Notes: generated by a model not told the origin, from the letters alone. 64,000 nucleotides of DNA from Prorocentrum cordatum (GCA_963575745.1 CAUYUJ010017797.1:1-64000); one strand, 5' to 3'. Counted from the stretch's first letter, positions 21,444 through 31,234 are shown. A program made the numbers and translations.

Positions 21444-21677
21444 CACATAAGTTTTACACGATTTTCAAAACATGCTACCAAACGGGCTTCGCGCGCGCAT
21501 GTCGAAATCTGTCGAACGCCCCTGCGCGTGTCCTGTCGCGAGAATCCTCTGGAAAAACTATGACGAAGTGCAGACGCGCGCGTCGTCGCGGGCGTATGCC
21601 GAATACCTTCAAAACCCATCGGTTTCGGAAGGATTTCAAAAATCGCGCGCCCATAAAACCTTGGAGAAAAACCGAAA
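21009..21677 (+). repeat. Tandem-array unit 8, left part
   Basis: Head, then the duplicated block up to GGATTTCAAAAATCGCGCG. A (TA)n run (about 21392-21441) interrupts the block. The unit breaks off near 21677 at the 8.9 kb retroelement and resumes at 30603 with TTTCGCAACACGG. Confidence 0.8.
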
Positions 21678-21830
21678 TTATCGCTGCGTCTCGGGGGGAA
21701 GGCGGGGGGCCAGCGAAGCTGAAGAAGGCATATCTAGTCTCTGTCAGCCGGGCGCGCAGCAAAGCCGCGAAGCGGCCCATAGGAGAGGCACTGTTTTCAA
21801 CCACGCGCTGCACGAGGGCCCCGACGGGCC
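21678..21830 (-). repeat. Split direct repeat, terminal copy B2
   Basis: Starts TTATCGCTGCGTCTCGGGG and ends GGCCCCGACGGGCC on the plus strand. It repeats with roughly 85-90% identity at 23319-23469. Confidence 0.8.
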
Positions 21831-21832
21831 AC

Positions 21833-21865
<33 letters not shown>

Positions 21866-21895
21866 TACATACATACATACATACACACACACACA
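21831..21895. repeat. (TA)n(CA)n(CATA)n microsatellite
   Basis: Compound dinucleotide and tetranucleotide run following the left terminal repeat. Confidence 0.9.
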
Positions 21896-22199
21896 CTAGA
21901 ACCACGCGCGCTACGCGCGCGCTTAGGTTCTAGTACACGTTTGAGGCACCGTCGGCGGGCAATTGGTGGACGCCATGACGCATGTGTGCTATGGGTCGGA
22001 AGCCCGCACCTCCGTTCCGAACCCTCGTTCCCTAACCTCCCGATCATGTTCCAGGGCCCCCGTCCCTTCCCCCAGAGCACCGCAGCAGTAGGAAAGCGTT
22101 CCGAGACGGTGAGAAATCATGTTCCCGGAAAGCGCTCAAGAATATGAATCGCACGTCGTCCAAGGCGCCTCGGAAGGCGCAGAATACTCCTCCAAGGCG

Positions 22200-22630
22200 C
22201 GGGCCGCCTTCCGGGAACATGATGGGGGCGACCTCCTGAGGGCCTCCAGTGGGCCTCCTGGGGGCCTCTCGGTGGCCTGTTGGGCTCTCCTGGAGGCGTC
22301 TTGGGGCGCGCTCAGGGCCATTTTTGGGCATCTTGGGAGCCTCCTGGGGGCCTCCAGGGAGGCTCTTGGGGGCCTCTCCGGGGCCTCTTGGGGCCTCGCG
22401 GGGCCCTCTTGGGGCCCGCTGGGCTCGCTTGGGCCGTCTTGAAGCCCTGTCGGGGCTCTCCTGGAACCGTCTTGGGCGGCTCCTGGGCCATCTTGAGGCT
22501 CTCCTGGGCCGTCTTGGGACGATTTGGGAGGTCTCTTGGGCCGTCCTGGGGCGGTCTTGGGGGCCTCTTCGGCCGTCTTGGAGCGGTTTTGGGAGACTCT
22601 TGGACGGTCTTGGGGCGTCGGAACCCCGAA
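22200..22630. repeat. Degenerate 15-bp minisatellite in the element spacer
   Basis: Words like GGGCCGTCTTGG, GGGGCCTCTTGGGG and CTCCTGGGGGCC recur about every 15 bp. Because the period is a multiple of three, frames stay open on both strands. They give Leu/Gly/Trp/Arg 5-residue repeats on plus (277 codons overall) and Pro/Arg/Glu/Ala repeats on minus (206 codons). This is more likely a repeat artefact than a gene. Confidence 0.7.
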
Positions 22631-22958
22631 AAAGCGAGAAGGCCAAAAAAACAAACAAAAACAATAAACAAAATCATAAACAAAATCAACGGTTTTGGCT
22701 TGGCGGCGCTCTCTTGGGAGGCATCTTGGGATGCCTTCGGGGCCTCATGGAGCTCTCTTGGAACGTCTTCGGGCCTTCCTGGCCATTCCTGAGGCTATCT
22801 ATGCGCGTCTTGGAGCGCTCGCGGGCCGTCTTGGGCGGTCTCGAACTGTTCCTGGCAGTCCCAGGGGCCCTCCGGGACGCTTCGGACGCTCCCGGGGGCG
22901 CCCTGCACCCCCCATGGAGATTGCTGGCAGCGCGCCGGGCCGCCCCCGGGCCCTACTC

Positions 22959-22959
<1 letters not shown>

Positions 22960-23009
<50 letters not shown>

Positions 23010-23012
23010 TAT

Positions 23013-23057
<45 letters not shown>
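22960..23057. repeat. (TA)n followed by (ATC)n
   Basis: About 45 bp of TA then about 48 bp of ATC. The flank GCCGATTGAGATACGTATA after it recurs at about 23500 next to another short TA run. Confidence 0.9.
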
Positions 23058-23195
23058 GGGATGCCGATTGAGATACGTATAACCTCAACCAAATCACAAC
23101 AAACAAAAACTCGAGTTGCGATCGGCATCAGAAGATTCTCAGTCTCACGTGTCGCGAGAGTAGGGCGGGACAAAAAGTTTCAAATAGGAGGGGGG

Positions 23196-23318
23196 CTTGA
23201 GCGGGCGCGAAAGACAGACAGGGCAGGGGGGGGGAGGACACGCTGCACTACTATCTTACGCGGCCCGCCCCGACCCAACCACCCCGAGACGCGATCAATT
23301 AAGTTTGGAAAGCGATCG
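23196..23318 (-). repeat. Split direct repeat, internal copy A2
   Basis: CTTGAGCGGGCGCGAAAG to AAGTTTGGAAAGCGATCG. It matches 30481-30602 and directly abuts B1, reproducing the junction of the two element ends. Confidence 0.8.
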
Positions 23319-23469
23319 TTATCGCTACGTCTCGGGGGGAAGGCGGGGGGCCAGCGAAGCTGAAGAGGATCCATCTAATCTCTGTCAGCCGGGCGCGCAG
23401 CAACGCCGCGAAGCGGCCTATATGAGGCGCTCTTTTCAACCGCGCGCTGCGCGAGGGCCCCGACGGGCC
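23319..23469 (-). repeat. Split direct repeat, internal copy B1
   Basis: TTATCGCTACGTCTCGGGG to CGACGGGCC, matching 21678-21830. Confidence 0.8.
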
Positions 23470-23798
23470 GAATCCATAACTATATATATTATTCATCGGG
23501 AGGCCGATTGAGATACGTATACCCTCAATCCAATCATAACAACAAACAAAAACTCGAGTTGCGATCGGCGCCAGGAGATTCTCATTCCCACTCCCGCATA
23601 TGATGTGCCTGGCGTAGCCGAAATTCTCCATGTCGTTGTCCAGGGCGGGCGGGTTGGGACAACAACCTCATCTGTGATCACTGCGACGTGGCCAAGAGCA
23701 CCCCAGTGGTGGTCGCGCCCGTAGGCCACGCACCTCTAGGGAGCCCTCGCATGGCGCCCCTAGCCGCCCGCATGGGCGCCCCCTCTTGGCCCGTCGCC

Positions 23799-24152
23799 TC
23801 ACTCTGTCCACCATCCGGTCGTCTCCCCCCACGTCTCGTCGGAGTAGAGGTCGTCGGAGTCCGGACAGCTCATCTCGCCCTTGGTGGACTTCTGCTTATT
23901 GGTCGCCTTCTGCCTCAACCTCGGTGAACATAATATCAGGAGCTCCGCGGCAACGTCCTTCGCCTTCTTCGTCTTCAAGTTCTCCTTGATGCCGTCGACC
24001 AGCTGCCTCTGCTGCTTGCTGTAGTTGGTGCGGGATCCCATCGCTCGGATGATCTCGGCGGCCAGGTCCGAGGTCGCGCGGGGGCCCACCTCCAGCACCT
24101 TCTTCGGCATCTTCGCACGGAACTGCGTGAGGGCGAACGTCTTGGAGTACCT
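23799..24152 (-). CDS. Recombinase C-terminal part after premature stop
   Basis: Continues in the same frame directly after the TAG at 24153-24155, beginning Arg-Tyr-Ser-Lys. The Tyr (24147-24149) is the likely nucleophile of the tyrosine recombinase. About 118 residues follow, basic then acidic (CPDSDDLYSDETWGE), ending at 23799. It could only be expressed by stop readthrough in this copy. Confidence 0.55.
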   Translation of the reverse strand, partial: RYSKTFALTQFRAKMPKKVLEVGPRATSDLAAEIIRAMGSRTNYSKQQRQLVDGIKENLKTKKAKDVAAELLILCSPRLRQKATNKQKSTKGEMSCPDSDDLYSDETWGETTGWWTE

Positions 24153-24970
24153 CTAGACGCTGGAAAGGGCCTTCCACCGGCCTCGCCTCCGCACCTGCTC
24201 GAGGCCAGCCTGGCCGCGCGCCGCGCCCTCGCTGGGCCCCGAGTGGCGGGGCCCGTGCGGCGGCGGCGTCCAGGGCATCCCCAGCGCGCGACACGCGCGA
24301 TGCCACTCCTTGCGGAAGCCTGCCTGCCGCGGGCCGAAGATGGGCCCCGTGGTGTTCTTCTTGGCGTCCTTCAGGGCCAGGATGAGGTTCGCCACCGTCC
24401 CGCGGCGGATGACGACCCCCCTGTTGCAGCCCGTCTTGCCCTCCTCGCCTCTGGCAGAGATGCCAAAGAGGAGGCCCGCGCATCGGCCATCCCAAATGAC
24501 GTCGGCCTCGCGCAGCATCTCCATGTCCTGCCCCCGGCCGTAGACGCCATACTTCGCCAGCGTCCATATGGCTTCGCCCAGGAGCCCCGCCCCGAAAAAG
24601 TAGATGGCGATGGCGAAGACGGCCTCCTCGGGCAGCGGGCCCCCCTCCACGGAGACGACCAACCTCTGCCAACTCTTCAAGCTTCGCAAGGCCAAGGGGG
24701 AGCTGGTTCCTCAGCTCAAGCCAGATCACCAGCAGCCCGAACAAGACGATCGACCCCCACGCGGGGCGAAGTCGGCCCCGATAGCACTTCACGCCCATGT
24801 AGTCGGCCAGAGCGTGGCCCACGGCGCTCGCGGACCGAAGCCCCCAGCCCTCGTCGACGCAGTAGTCGAGGAAGTCCCGCGCCTTCGGGGCCCACTGCGT
24901 CGCGGTGACGTCCGCCGCGGAGTGGGCGAGGAGCCTCGTGGAGCCGCCCTCGCTGATGCCAAGGTGCGGC
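24153..24970 (-). pseudogene. Tyrosine recombinase, disrupted
   Basis: 24690-24970 encodes an alpha-helical core-binding region (ATQWAPKARDFLDYCVDEGW). A frame change near 24690 leads into a 180-residue catalytic part. AGLLGEAIWTL occupies the place of the usual Arg-containing box I and seems to lack that Arg. HGPRHSGPSEG at residues 147-157 supplies the H-x-x-R, and RRRGRWKALSSV precedes a TAG. The catalytic Tyr lies two codons past the stop. This enzyme would integrate the circular DNA form, replacing the integrase of LTR elements. Confidence 0.7.
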
Positions 24971-25209
24971 CCCCGCTCGCAGTTGCCCCACGCCCGCGGC
25001 CCCCGCTTCTGCAGGGGGACGTCGCCCGCCTTGGGCGGCCTCGGGCGGACCGCGCCGACGGGGCAAACTGCCTCGGGCGCCAGGACAACTAGCCGCCAGC
25101 GCATCCCGTGCACGCGCGGCCTAAGTCGCGAAGGTCGTGAGCTCGGCCGCCCGTCGGGGCGGGGTGACGGTCGCCGTGGGCCGCCAACGTCTCGGGCGCC
25201 GCGCCGAGG
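24971..25209 (-). other. RNase H to recombinase linker of the retroelement
   Basis: Pro/Arg/Gly-rich in all frames. No motif recognised. Confidence 0.4.
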
Positions 25210-26932
25210 AAGCCCCCTCGAGAGAGGCCGTCGGCGACGTTCAGCTCCGACGGGGCGTAGCGGTAGTGCCCGCGGATCGCGAAGCACAGGGCGATCGCCG
25301 CCGCCTGGCGACACAGGCGCAGCAGGGCTGGCGAACTCGAGCGCCCCTTGCCCAGGGCCCCCAGCGCCGCCATGCTGTCGGTGAGGATCAGGACCTTCCG
25401 CCTCCACGTCCGTGGCGATCTGGCCAAGTGTCGCAGCAGGCCCACCACGGCCCGCGCCTCGTTGATGTTCGCGCGCTCCGTGACCCTCCACTTCCCGTAG
25501 TAGAGCGGCCGCCGCCTCGCGAGCGGCATCCAGGCAGGGGCCAGCGGAGGGACCTTGATCCGATCGCCCCGCCCCACCTCGCCCCTCGCCCTTCCCGGCC
25601 TCGGCGGGCTGAAGGACGCCGTAGATGGAGATGTCCGCGAGCCCGTTGGGTCGGGGCCGCGCGCCCCCCTCGTCACGCGGGCGAACGCCTTGAGGATCGC
25701 CACTGCCAGCGCGGCGCACAGCGGCGGCTGGCACGCCTGGGCGGAGGCGGTGCAGAAGTCGGGACGGCCCCGTTCCGCTCTTCCCTTGAGTACGGCCTGA
25801 TGCCGCCCTGTGGTTGCACCTCAGGCGGAGACAATCCGCGGCGAGGTCCAGCGCGTCGTCGTAGAACCCGAATATGCCAATCATGGTCGGCTTCATCGAC
25901 GGGGCTCCGTAGCGGCGCTGGTCGATCCGGTTGATCTGCCCGCCCGTCTCCTCGAGGAGGCTCGCCATCTCGGGGAAGTTCCAAATGGACGGGTACGGGT
26001 CCTCCACCGGGTCTGCAGGGTGCTCCATCAAGCCCAGGCCGCCGGCTAGGCAGACCTCGCGGACCGCCTGCATGGCCGCGGGCAGGAGGCGCGCCCCCAG
26101 GTCCAGGCGGAGGCGCTCGAAGGCCGTGAAGGACATGTCGCTCCGCCCCCAGGGCTCGAGGCGCGTCCGCAGGGGTTTCGACCCCTTTCCCAGGAAGCGA
26201 GCTCGACTCCAGGTGGAGCAGGGAGACGAGGCGATCACGGCGTGGAAGTACCCACCGCGCGCCAGCCCCAGGAACACGCCGACGAACTCGTCGTTGGTGA
26301 GGTCGTGCTTCGGGTCGATCACCGCGTCGATGGACCAGACCTGGACCTCGTAGCCGTCGAGCTCCGCCCGCGAGTGGATGGCCCCCTCCATGTCCCCCCC
26401 CCCGGCGCCTGCCCGCGAAGAGGTACAGCACTCGGTAGACCCTCCGAACGACCCGCGGCGGGGGCGCGGTCGATGCCTCGGCGATCTCGTCCACGTCGTA
26501 GGCGCGCCCCCCAGCGTGGGGTACCCGCGCGCCCTCTTCCTGGCCCGTGTAAGTGTGCTCGGTGGCGATCGTCCATCCCCTCATCTCGCTGTAGCGCGCG
26601 TCCTCCCGGATCTCCTCCGGCGATGCGTCGGTGACCGCCACCCCGTAGCCCGTGTCGCTGGAGTCCGCCATGAACGCCTGCGCGAGCCAGGGCGCCTCGA
26701 GGTCCGTGCGCAGGAGCGGCGCGCAGTATGCAATCGTAGTCAGCTCCCACCTCGCCGCGTCCGACAGGCGGAACGGCGTCTTGGCGGTCTCGGGGCGTCT
26801 CATCTCGTGATAGACCTGGTCGAAGATGGCGAGGCCCGTGCGCTGGAAGAGGGCCGCCCGCGCCCACGGCACCACGATGCGCTCGAGGAGCTCCGCGGTC
26901 CAGCACGTCCGCTCCACCACCCGCGACGTCAC
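25210..26932 (-). pseudogene. RNase H with a nested cytosine-methyltransferase-like domain
   Basis: The first RNase H strand lies at FMADSSDTGYGVAVTD (Asp codon 26663-26665). About 80 residues later a methyltransferase-like domain begins with RVLYLFAG (26411-26434, motif I), followed by SIDAVID (motif II), VIASSPCSTWSRARF with Cys at about 26218-26220 (motif IV) and LMEHP near 26020-26030 (motif VI position). It fades near 25815. The RNase H then resumes: ANINEARA (Glu, 25458-25460), LILTDSMAALG (Asp, 25377-25379) and ELNVADGLSRG (Asp, 25230-25232). The frame changes at the C-run 26394-26403 and again near 25750. RNase H would remove template RNA. A role for the methyltransferase is unknown; marking element DNA is a guess. 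Confidence 0.7.
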
Positions 26933-26934
26933 CA

Positions 26935-27724
26935 GAGCCAGGCCGCAGGTGCGATCGATCTCGGCCGAGACTGTATAGGGTCGGCCTCGGATGACTGCCC
27001 CCAGCGACTCGAGCCCCTCGCCCTCGTTCTCCTTGTGGGCGGGGGGGCCCGACCTGCCCCGGATAGTGCTTGACGCGGGCCGTCAGCCTGCTCACGACCT
27101 CGCCCACTGGCTGCTGCGCGCTGGCGGACGTGGCCAGGACCCCGTGGTCGTCCATGTACGCCCAACTCACCGACTCGAACCCGTCGGGTCCGATCAGTTG
27201 CGGCGTCGGAGCCCCGTGGGCCAGGCGCGCGCCGACGGAGTCCCCCCCGGGCCCGCGCGCCATGCATGCCTGCGGCGTAGAGAGGGCCAAGAACGGGGCC
27301 CACGACCAGCCCATCGCCAAGACCTCAGCGCCAGGAAGGGCCAGCCATCGGGGACGACGCACTCCCGCCCCTTGGTCTTCACGTAGTCGACGAACTCGCG
27401 GACGGGGACCTCCTCCAAAACAAAGTATGGCCACGCTTCGGGCGGCGTCTCCAAGCGATGGAACATGTCCGGGATGTCGCCCACGCCCGTGTAGACCACG
27501 TCCTTCTCGCCGAGGTTGGAGAGGTCCAGGTGGGCGAAGGACGCGGGGCTGCCGAGGGGCACGCACGGGGGTCTCTGCCAGCGGAGGTTGGCCCGCCTCT
27601 GGTCCCAGATGGCGCGGACCTGACGCTTGGCGGGACCGAGGAGGTCCGCCTCCTCCTGCAGGTACTTCTTGATGACCCCGAAGAGCGAGACGCCCTCGAC
27701 TAGCTGGTCGGTGGTCCCGAGCAC
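26935..27724 (-). pseudogene. Reverse transcriptase of the YR retroelement, frameshifted
   Basis: 27330-27724 encodes fingers and palm features: RAIWDQRRANLRWQRPPCVP followed by AHLDLSN, the first palm Asp. After a frame change near 27300 the reading continues as LAMGWSWAPFLALS and WAYMDDHGVL, whose MDD is the catalytic pair. Thumb-like sequence leads into RNase H. The family is that of DIRS/Ngaro RTs. Confidence 0.72.
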
Positions 27725-27772
27725 CCCCGCGCCCCAGAGCCTCTCGGCCAGGCGGAGACGCGACGCCCGCGA

Positions 27773-28606
27773 TTAGACCTTCTGGCCCTTCAGCTCCTCG
27801 TCCATGGCTAGGCTGGGCTCGCGTAGCATCCCCCCGGCGACGTCGGAGAAGTATTCGGCGGCCAGCGGGCAGATGTCCGCGATCCTGGCAGGGGCGGCCC
27901 CTGGCGGCGGAAGGGCCAACTCCCCCGCGTCGACGGAGCACATCGCGCCCTTCGGTAGCATCTCTCTTCCCTTTGAACCCTTCCCCAGGGCAATGGCAGC
28001 CCCTTCGCCTGAGCATGGCGAGGCCCGACCGGCCGTGACGCGCCGAAGGGCAGCGTCCTCGTCTTCCCCACCTGGCTGCCCCAAGCTAGCCGCGCCTCCA
28101 GGAGCCCCCTCGAAGTGGCCCTCTGGAGCGGAGACGCCCGCCCTCACGAGGCCGACGGCCCCGCGCCCTCGGCCGCCCCGACCGTGCCCCGCGAGAGGTT
28201 GTGCATGGATCGGATCAGCCCGTTGGCGAGAGCTCGCACATGTCGCAGCGTTCCTTGGCGCATCGGCCCCGCGCGGTCCGCCACCACCGACCAAGGTAGC
28301 AGCGGCAAGTCTGGCAGCGGGTCTCGGTCTCGAGGAGCGGCTTCGGGAGGCACGCCCGCGGCTGCGGTCGAGGTAGACGATGGAGAGGCGCGTGGATGTG
28401 GAAAAGCGGGGATGGGGTCGCCTCCCACGGGATGCGGTACCACGCGAAAAGATCGTCACGACTAGCAGGAACACCACCGCAGCTATCAGGAGAGTAAGCC
28501 CACCGGAGTGGCCGTCATCAGAGCGAACGGAGCGGGAGACCGCCGGCCCCTCGCGCAAGCACGGGGGGCCTTGCAGGGCACCACAGACGGGGGGGATCTC
28601 CCCCAC
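27773..28606 (-). CDS. Small ORF with a membrane-like segment, unknown function
   Basis: 277 residues. Residues about 38-54 (LTLLIAAVVFLLVVTIF) look like one transmembrane segment. The rest is Arg/Gly/Ala-rich and may include out-of-frame stretches, since another frame at 28144-28443 reads more naturally in part. It lies between gag and RT. Confidence 0.35.
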   Translation of the reverse strand: MGEIPPVCGALQGPPCLREGPAVSRSVRSDDGHSGGLTLLIAAVVFLLVVTIFSRGTASRGRRPHPRFSTSTRLSIVYLDRSRGRASRSRSSRPRPAARLAAATLVGGGGPRGADAPRNAATCASSRQRADPIHAQPLAGHGRGGRGRGAVGLVRAGVSAPEGHFEGAPGGAASLGQPGGEDEDAALRRVTAGRASPCSGEGAAIALGKGSKGREMLPKGAMCSVDAGELALPPPGAAPARIADICPLAAEYFSDVAGGMLREPSLAMDEELKGQKV

Positions 28607-28608
28607 GT

Positions 28609-30177
28609 CTACTCGTCCTCCTCTTTGGCCGCGTCCGAGCCCCCCTTCTGCAGATACTTCTGGAAGAGATCCTTATGCTGCAGCCTGGCCGTCAAGTCGC
28701 GCTCCACTCCTGGATGCGCCTCCTCGCCCTCCGTGAGAGACCTCCAATCCAACTCGCTCGCGAGGTCCCAGCGCACCTTGGACTTCCACTTGTTGGCCCC
28801 GCTGCCCCGAGGCTGCTTCCAATCCTTGATGCCTGCCACGTCCTTGAACGCCCTCTTCAACGCGTAGACCCCCGCGCGCAGGATCTCGCGCCCCGCCGTC
28901 TGGATGAACTCGGGCGAGGCCTCCAGCATCCGATCCAGCGCCATGCAGTGCAGCATTATCTCGCGCCCGATATGGTTCCGGTTCAGCTCCTCGAGGCGCG
29001 CCCAGTCCGTCGCAAACTTCACCATGCTGCCGTGCTTCCCGTAGGTCTGGACCAGCAGCTCGGGCGCCGCGCGCGAGGTGGGCCCGCGGGGAGGGCGAAG
29101 GTCGGCGGAGCGTCGATCTTCGAGAGGTTGGCGAGCAGCCGCTCCCTGGGGTCCCTGAGGGCCTCCCTCAAGGGCTCGAGGCTCACCCCCGCGCCCTCCA
29201 GCGTCTCCTTCGCCCCCAGGTCGATGGCGGGGCAGGTCGTGGATCCCGCCGTGGCCGCCGACGACGATGCATCCTGCAGAGGCTCGCAACCAGGCGAGGC
29301 CTTGTCCGCGCTGATAGTGTCTCCGAATCTCTTCAACCTGTCGATCATCCTGTCCACATGAATGTCCATGCTGGGCTCGGACGCGACGCTGGGCACTCCC
29401 CCAGCTGGCGCGGCTGCTGTCTGCTGCCGACGACGTGCTCTGACTGGTTCGTGCCCGAGGCGACTCCGATCGCGGGCGGGTAATCTCGTCGAGGAGGCTG
29501 CTCATCATGGCTCTCATCTCCTGCATTTCCTTCGCGGGCTCCGACTCGTCCGAGGCGCCCGCCGCCGAATGTTTCGCCCCCCCGTCGCTGTCGATGTCGC
29601 TCCCTGGAGGCGTGCCACTGGCCAGCAGAGGCGACGGGCGCTGCTCGAAGCAGCGCAGGGGGCTCGGCCCCACAGCCACCAAAGCAGCGAAGATCATGAT
29701 GGGGATCTCGAACTTGCCGTCCTCGTAGAGGTCGAACAAGTAGCCTCGGAAGTCGTCGACCTCGAGGAGCAGGTTGTGGCCATCCTCGAGCTTCTCGGCA
29801 GTCCAACGCATACACTGCCATAAATTGAAATAGACAGCCACCCTCCAGAAGAAGAAAGCGGCGCCCACCGTCGATCCCCAGTTCCACGTGCCCCAGGTAC
29901 CAACTAGCCCAGAACGAAAACAGGACAAGTAGGCCACGTACCCTCGGATATTTGAAAGATACAGCTCGGCCTCGAGCTGCTTCTCCTTGGCCTTCTCCAT
30001 GATGTCCGTCTTCTCCGAGGCCGTCAGGGCGGGGAAAGACTCGTAGTCCCACCCTTGCTGGCGGCGGCTCGACAGCTTCGATCGATCCTTGATGTCGCCT
30101 ACGCCCAGGGCGCGGTCCGGCTTCACGTAGATCCACCGCGTATCGTTCTTCTTCTTGGGGTGCATTCGCATCACCAT
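28609..30177 (-). CDS. Gag-like ORF of the YR retroelement
   Basis: 522 residues from an ATG placed directly after an in-frame TGA. The N-terminal third looks natural (DRSKLSSRRQQGWDYES, then a Trp/Phe-rich segment). Residues about 260-365 are out of register: the natural reading there is in another frame at 29019-29396 (MDIHVDRMIDRLKRFGD onward), and the main frame recovers near 29080. The C-terminal 150 residues (LLVQTYGKHGSMVKFATDW onward) are helical and charged. No zinc knuckle was seen. Two compensating indels are the simplest explanation. Confidence 0.5.
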   Translation of the reverse strand: MVMRMHPKKKNDTRWIYVKPDRALGVGDIKDRSKLSSRRQQGWDYESFPALTASEKTDIMEKAKEKQLEAELYLSNIRGYVAYLSCFRSGLVGTWGTWNWGSTVGAAFFFWRVAVYFNLWQCMRWTAEKLEDGHNLLLEVDDFRGYLFDLYEDGKFEIPIMIFAALVAVGPSPLRCFEQRPSPLLASGTPPGSDIDSDGGAKHSAAGASDESEPAKEMQEMRAMMSSLLDEITRPRSESPRARTSQSTSSAADSSRASWGSAQRRVRAQHGHSCGQDDRQVEEIRRHYQRGQGLAWLRASAGCIVVGGHGGIHDLPRHRPGGEGDAGGRGGEPRALEGGPQGPQGAAARQPLEDRRSADLRPPRGPTSRAAPELLVQTYGKHGSMVKFATDWARLEELNRNHIGREIMLHCMALDRMLEASPEFIQTAGREILRAGVYALKRAFKDVAGIKDWKQPRGSGANKWKSKVRWDLASELDWRSLTEGEEAHPGVERDLTARLQHKDLFQKYLQKGGSDAAKEEDE

Positions 30178-30450
30178 TCAGACCACCTGCCCACGCTGGG
30201 GCGCCGTAGTCCGATAGAAGCGGCTCCATCGCGTCACGCTGGACATGTGGACCCGGAGGTAGTCGCAGAAACTCATCCGCTCAGACTCTCTCGTGCACCT
30301 CAAGGACGCGTCGTCCTCGGGCTCCACGAGCGGCTCTCCCAAGATCGAGTCGAGGGCCCCGAAGTTCCCGATGTAGGAGAGCAAGGCGGCACCAACCAGC
30401 CACCACCGCCTCGCCGTGGCGCCGACGATCAGAGCCCGCGCCGCGAGCAC
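30178..30450 (-). CDS. Short ORF upstream of gag
   Basis: 90 residues with a hydrophobic start (WWLVGAALLSYIGNFGAL), ending in TGA immediately before the gag ATG in the same frame. It may be a leader peptide or an N-terminal part of gag cut by a stop. Confidence 0.3.
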   Translation of the reverse strand: MLAARALIVGATARRWWLVGAALLSYIGNFGALDSILGEPLVEPEDDASLRCTRESERMSFCDYLRVHMSSVTRWSRFYRTTAPQRGQVV

Positions 30451-30480
30451 CTGGCTCGAAAGACTTCGAGCCAGAGAAAG

Positions 30481-30602
30481 CTTGAGCGGACACGAAAGAC
30501 AGACAGGGCAGGGGGAGGGAGGACAACCTGCACTACTATCTTACACGGCCCACCACGACCCAACCACCCCGAGACGCGACCAATCAAGTTTGGAAAGCGA
30601 TC
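30481..30602 (-). repeat. Split direct repeat, terminal copy A1
   Basis: CTTGAGCGGACACGAAAG to GGAAAGCGATC, matching 23196-23318. It marks the right end of the element. Confidence 0.8.
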
Positions 30603-31234
30603 AGTTTCGCAACACGGATTTTCAACAAAAGCGTGCGCGCGCTCTTGCGTCGGCGTCGTCGTCGTCGTCGCCGTCCTCCCTCCTCCCGCGTCGTCGTCGT
30701 CATCGCCTACGTCGTCCTCTGTCTTTCCTCGTGTTCGTCGTTGTCGTCCTCTTTGGCGTCGTGGTCGTTTCCGTCGTCGTTGTCGCCGTGGTCGTCTTTC
30801 CTCCTCCTCCCTCGTCGTCGTCGTGTCGTCGTCCCTCCTATTTCGTCGCCGTCGTCGTCGTCGTCGTTGTCGTCGTCGTCTTCCCTCCTCCCTCGTCGTT
30901 GTCGTCGTCGGCGTCGCCGTCCTTCCTCCTTCTTCGTCGTTCGCGTCGTCGCCGTCCTCCCTCCTCCCTCGTCGTTGTCGTCGCTGTCGTCGTTGTCGCC
31001 GTCGTCGTCCTTCCTCCTCCCTCGTCGTCGTCTTCGTTGGCGTCGTCGTCGTCGTCTTCGTCGTCGTCGGCGTCGTTGTTGTCGCCGAAGTCGTCGGAGA
31101 CGTCGTCGGTGTCGTCGTAGTCGTTGTCGTCGGTGTCGTCGTAGTCGGTCTCAAGAGGTTTTGCAGACCAAGTTGCGGGTGGGTGGGTGGGATGTTTGCG
31201 CGAGCAGTGGAAATGACGACTTCAAGTTCAACAG
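30603..31234 (+). repeat. Tandem-array unit 8, right part
   Basis: TTTCGCAACACGGATTTTC, the CGT tract (30640-31150), and the tail with GGGTGGGTGGGTGGG at 31177-31191. Confidence 0.85.

Larger units (their letters stand above)
21678..30602 (-). mobile_element. Tyrosine-recombinase retroelement (DIRS/Ngaro/PAT-like), 8.9 kb, decayed
   Basis: The minus-strand order is gag-like, a small membrane-segment ORF, RT, RNase H with a nested methyltransferase-like domain, then tyrosine recombinase. There is no integrase and there are no LTRs. Instead the ends are split direct repeats. The right-end segment (30481-30602) and left-end segment (21678-21830) recur joined together internally (23196-23469), as expected for elements that copy through a circular intermediate. 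Several frame changes, some at homopolymers, and a stop codon just before the recombinase tyrosine indicate an inactive copy or assembly errors. Confidence 0.85.
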
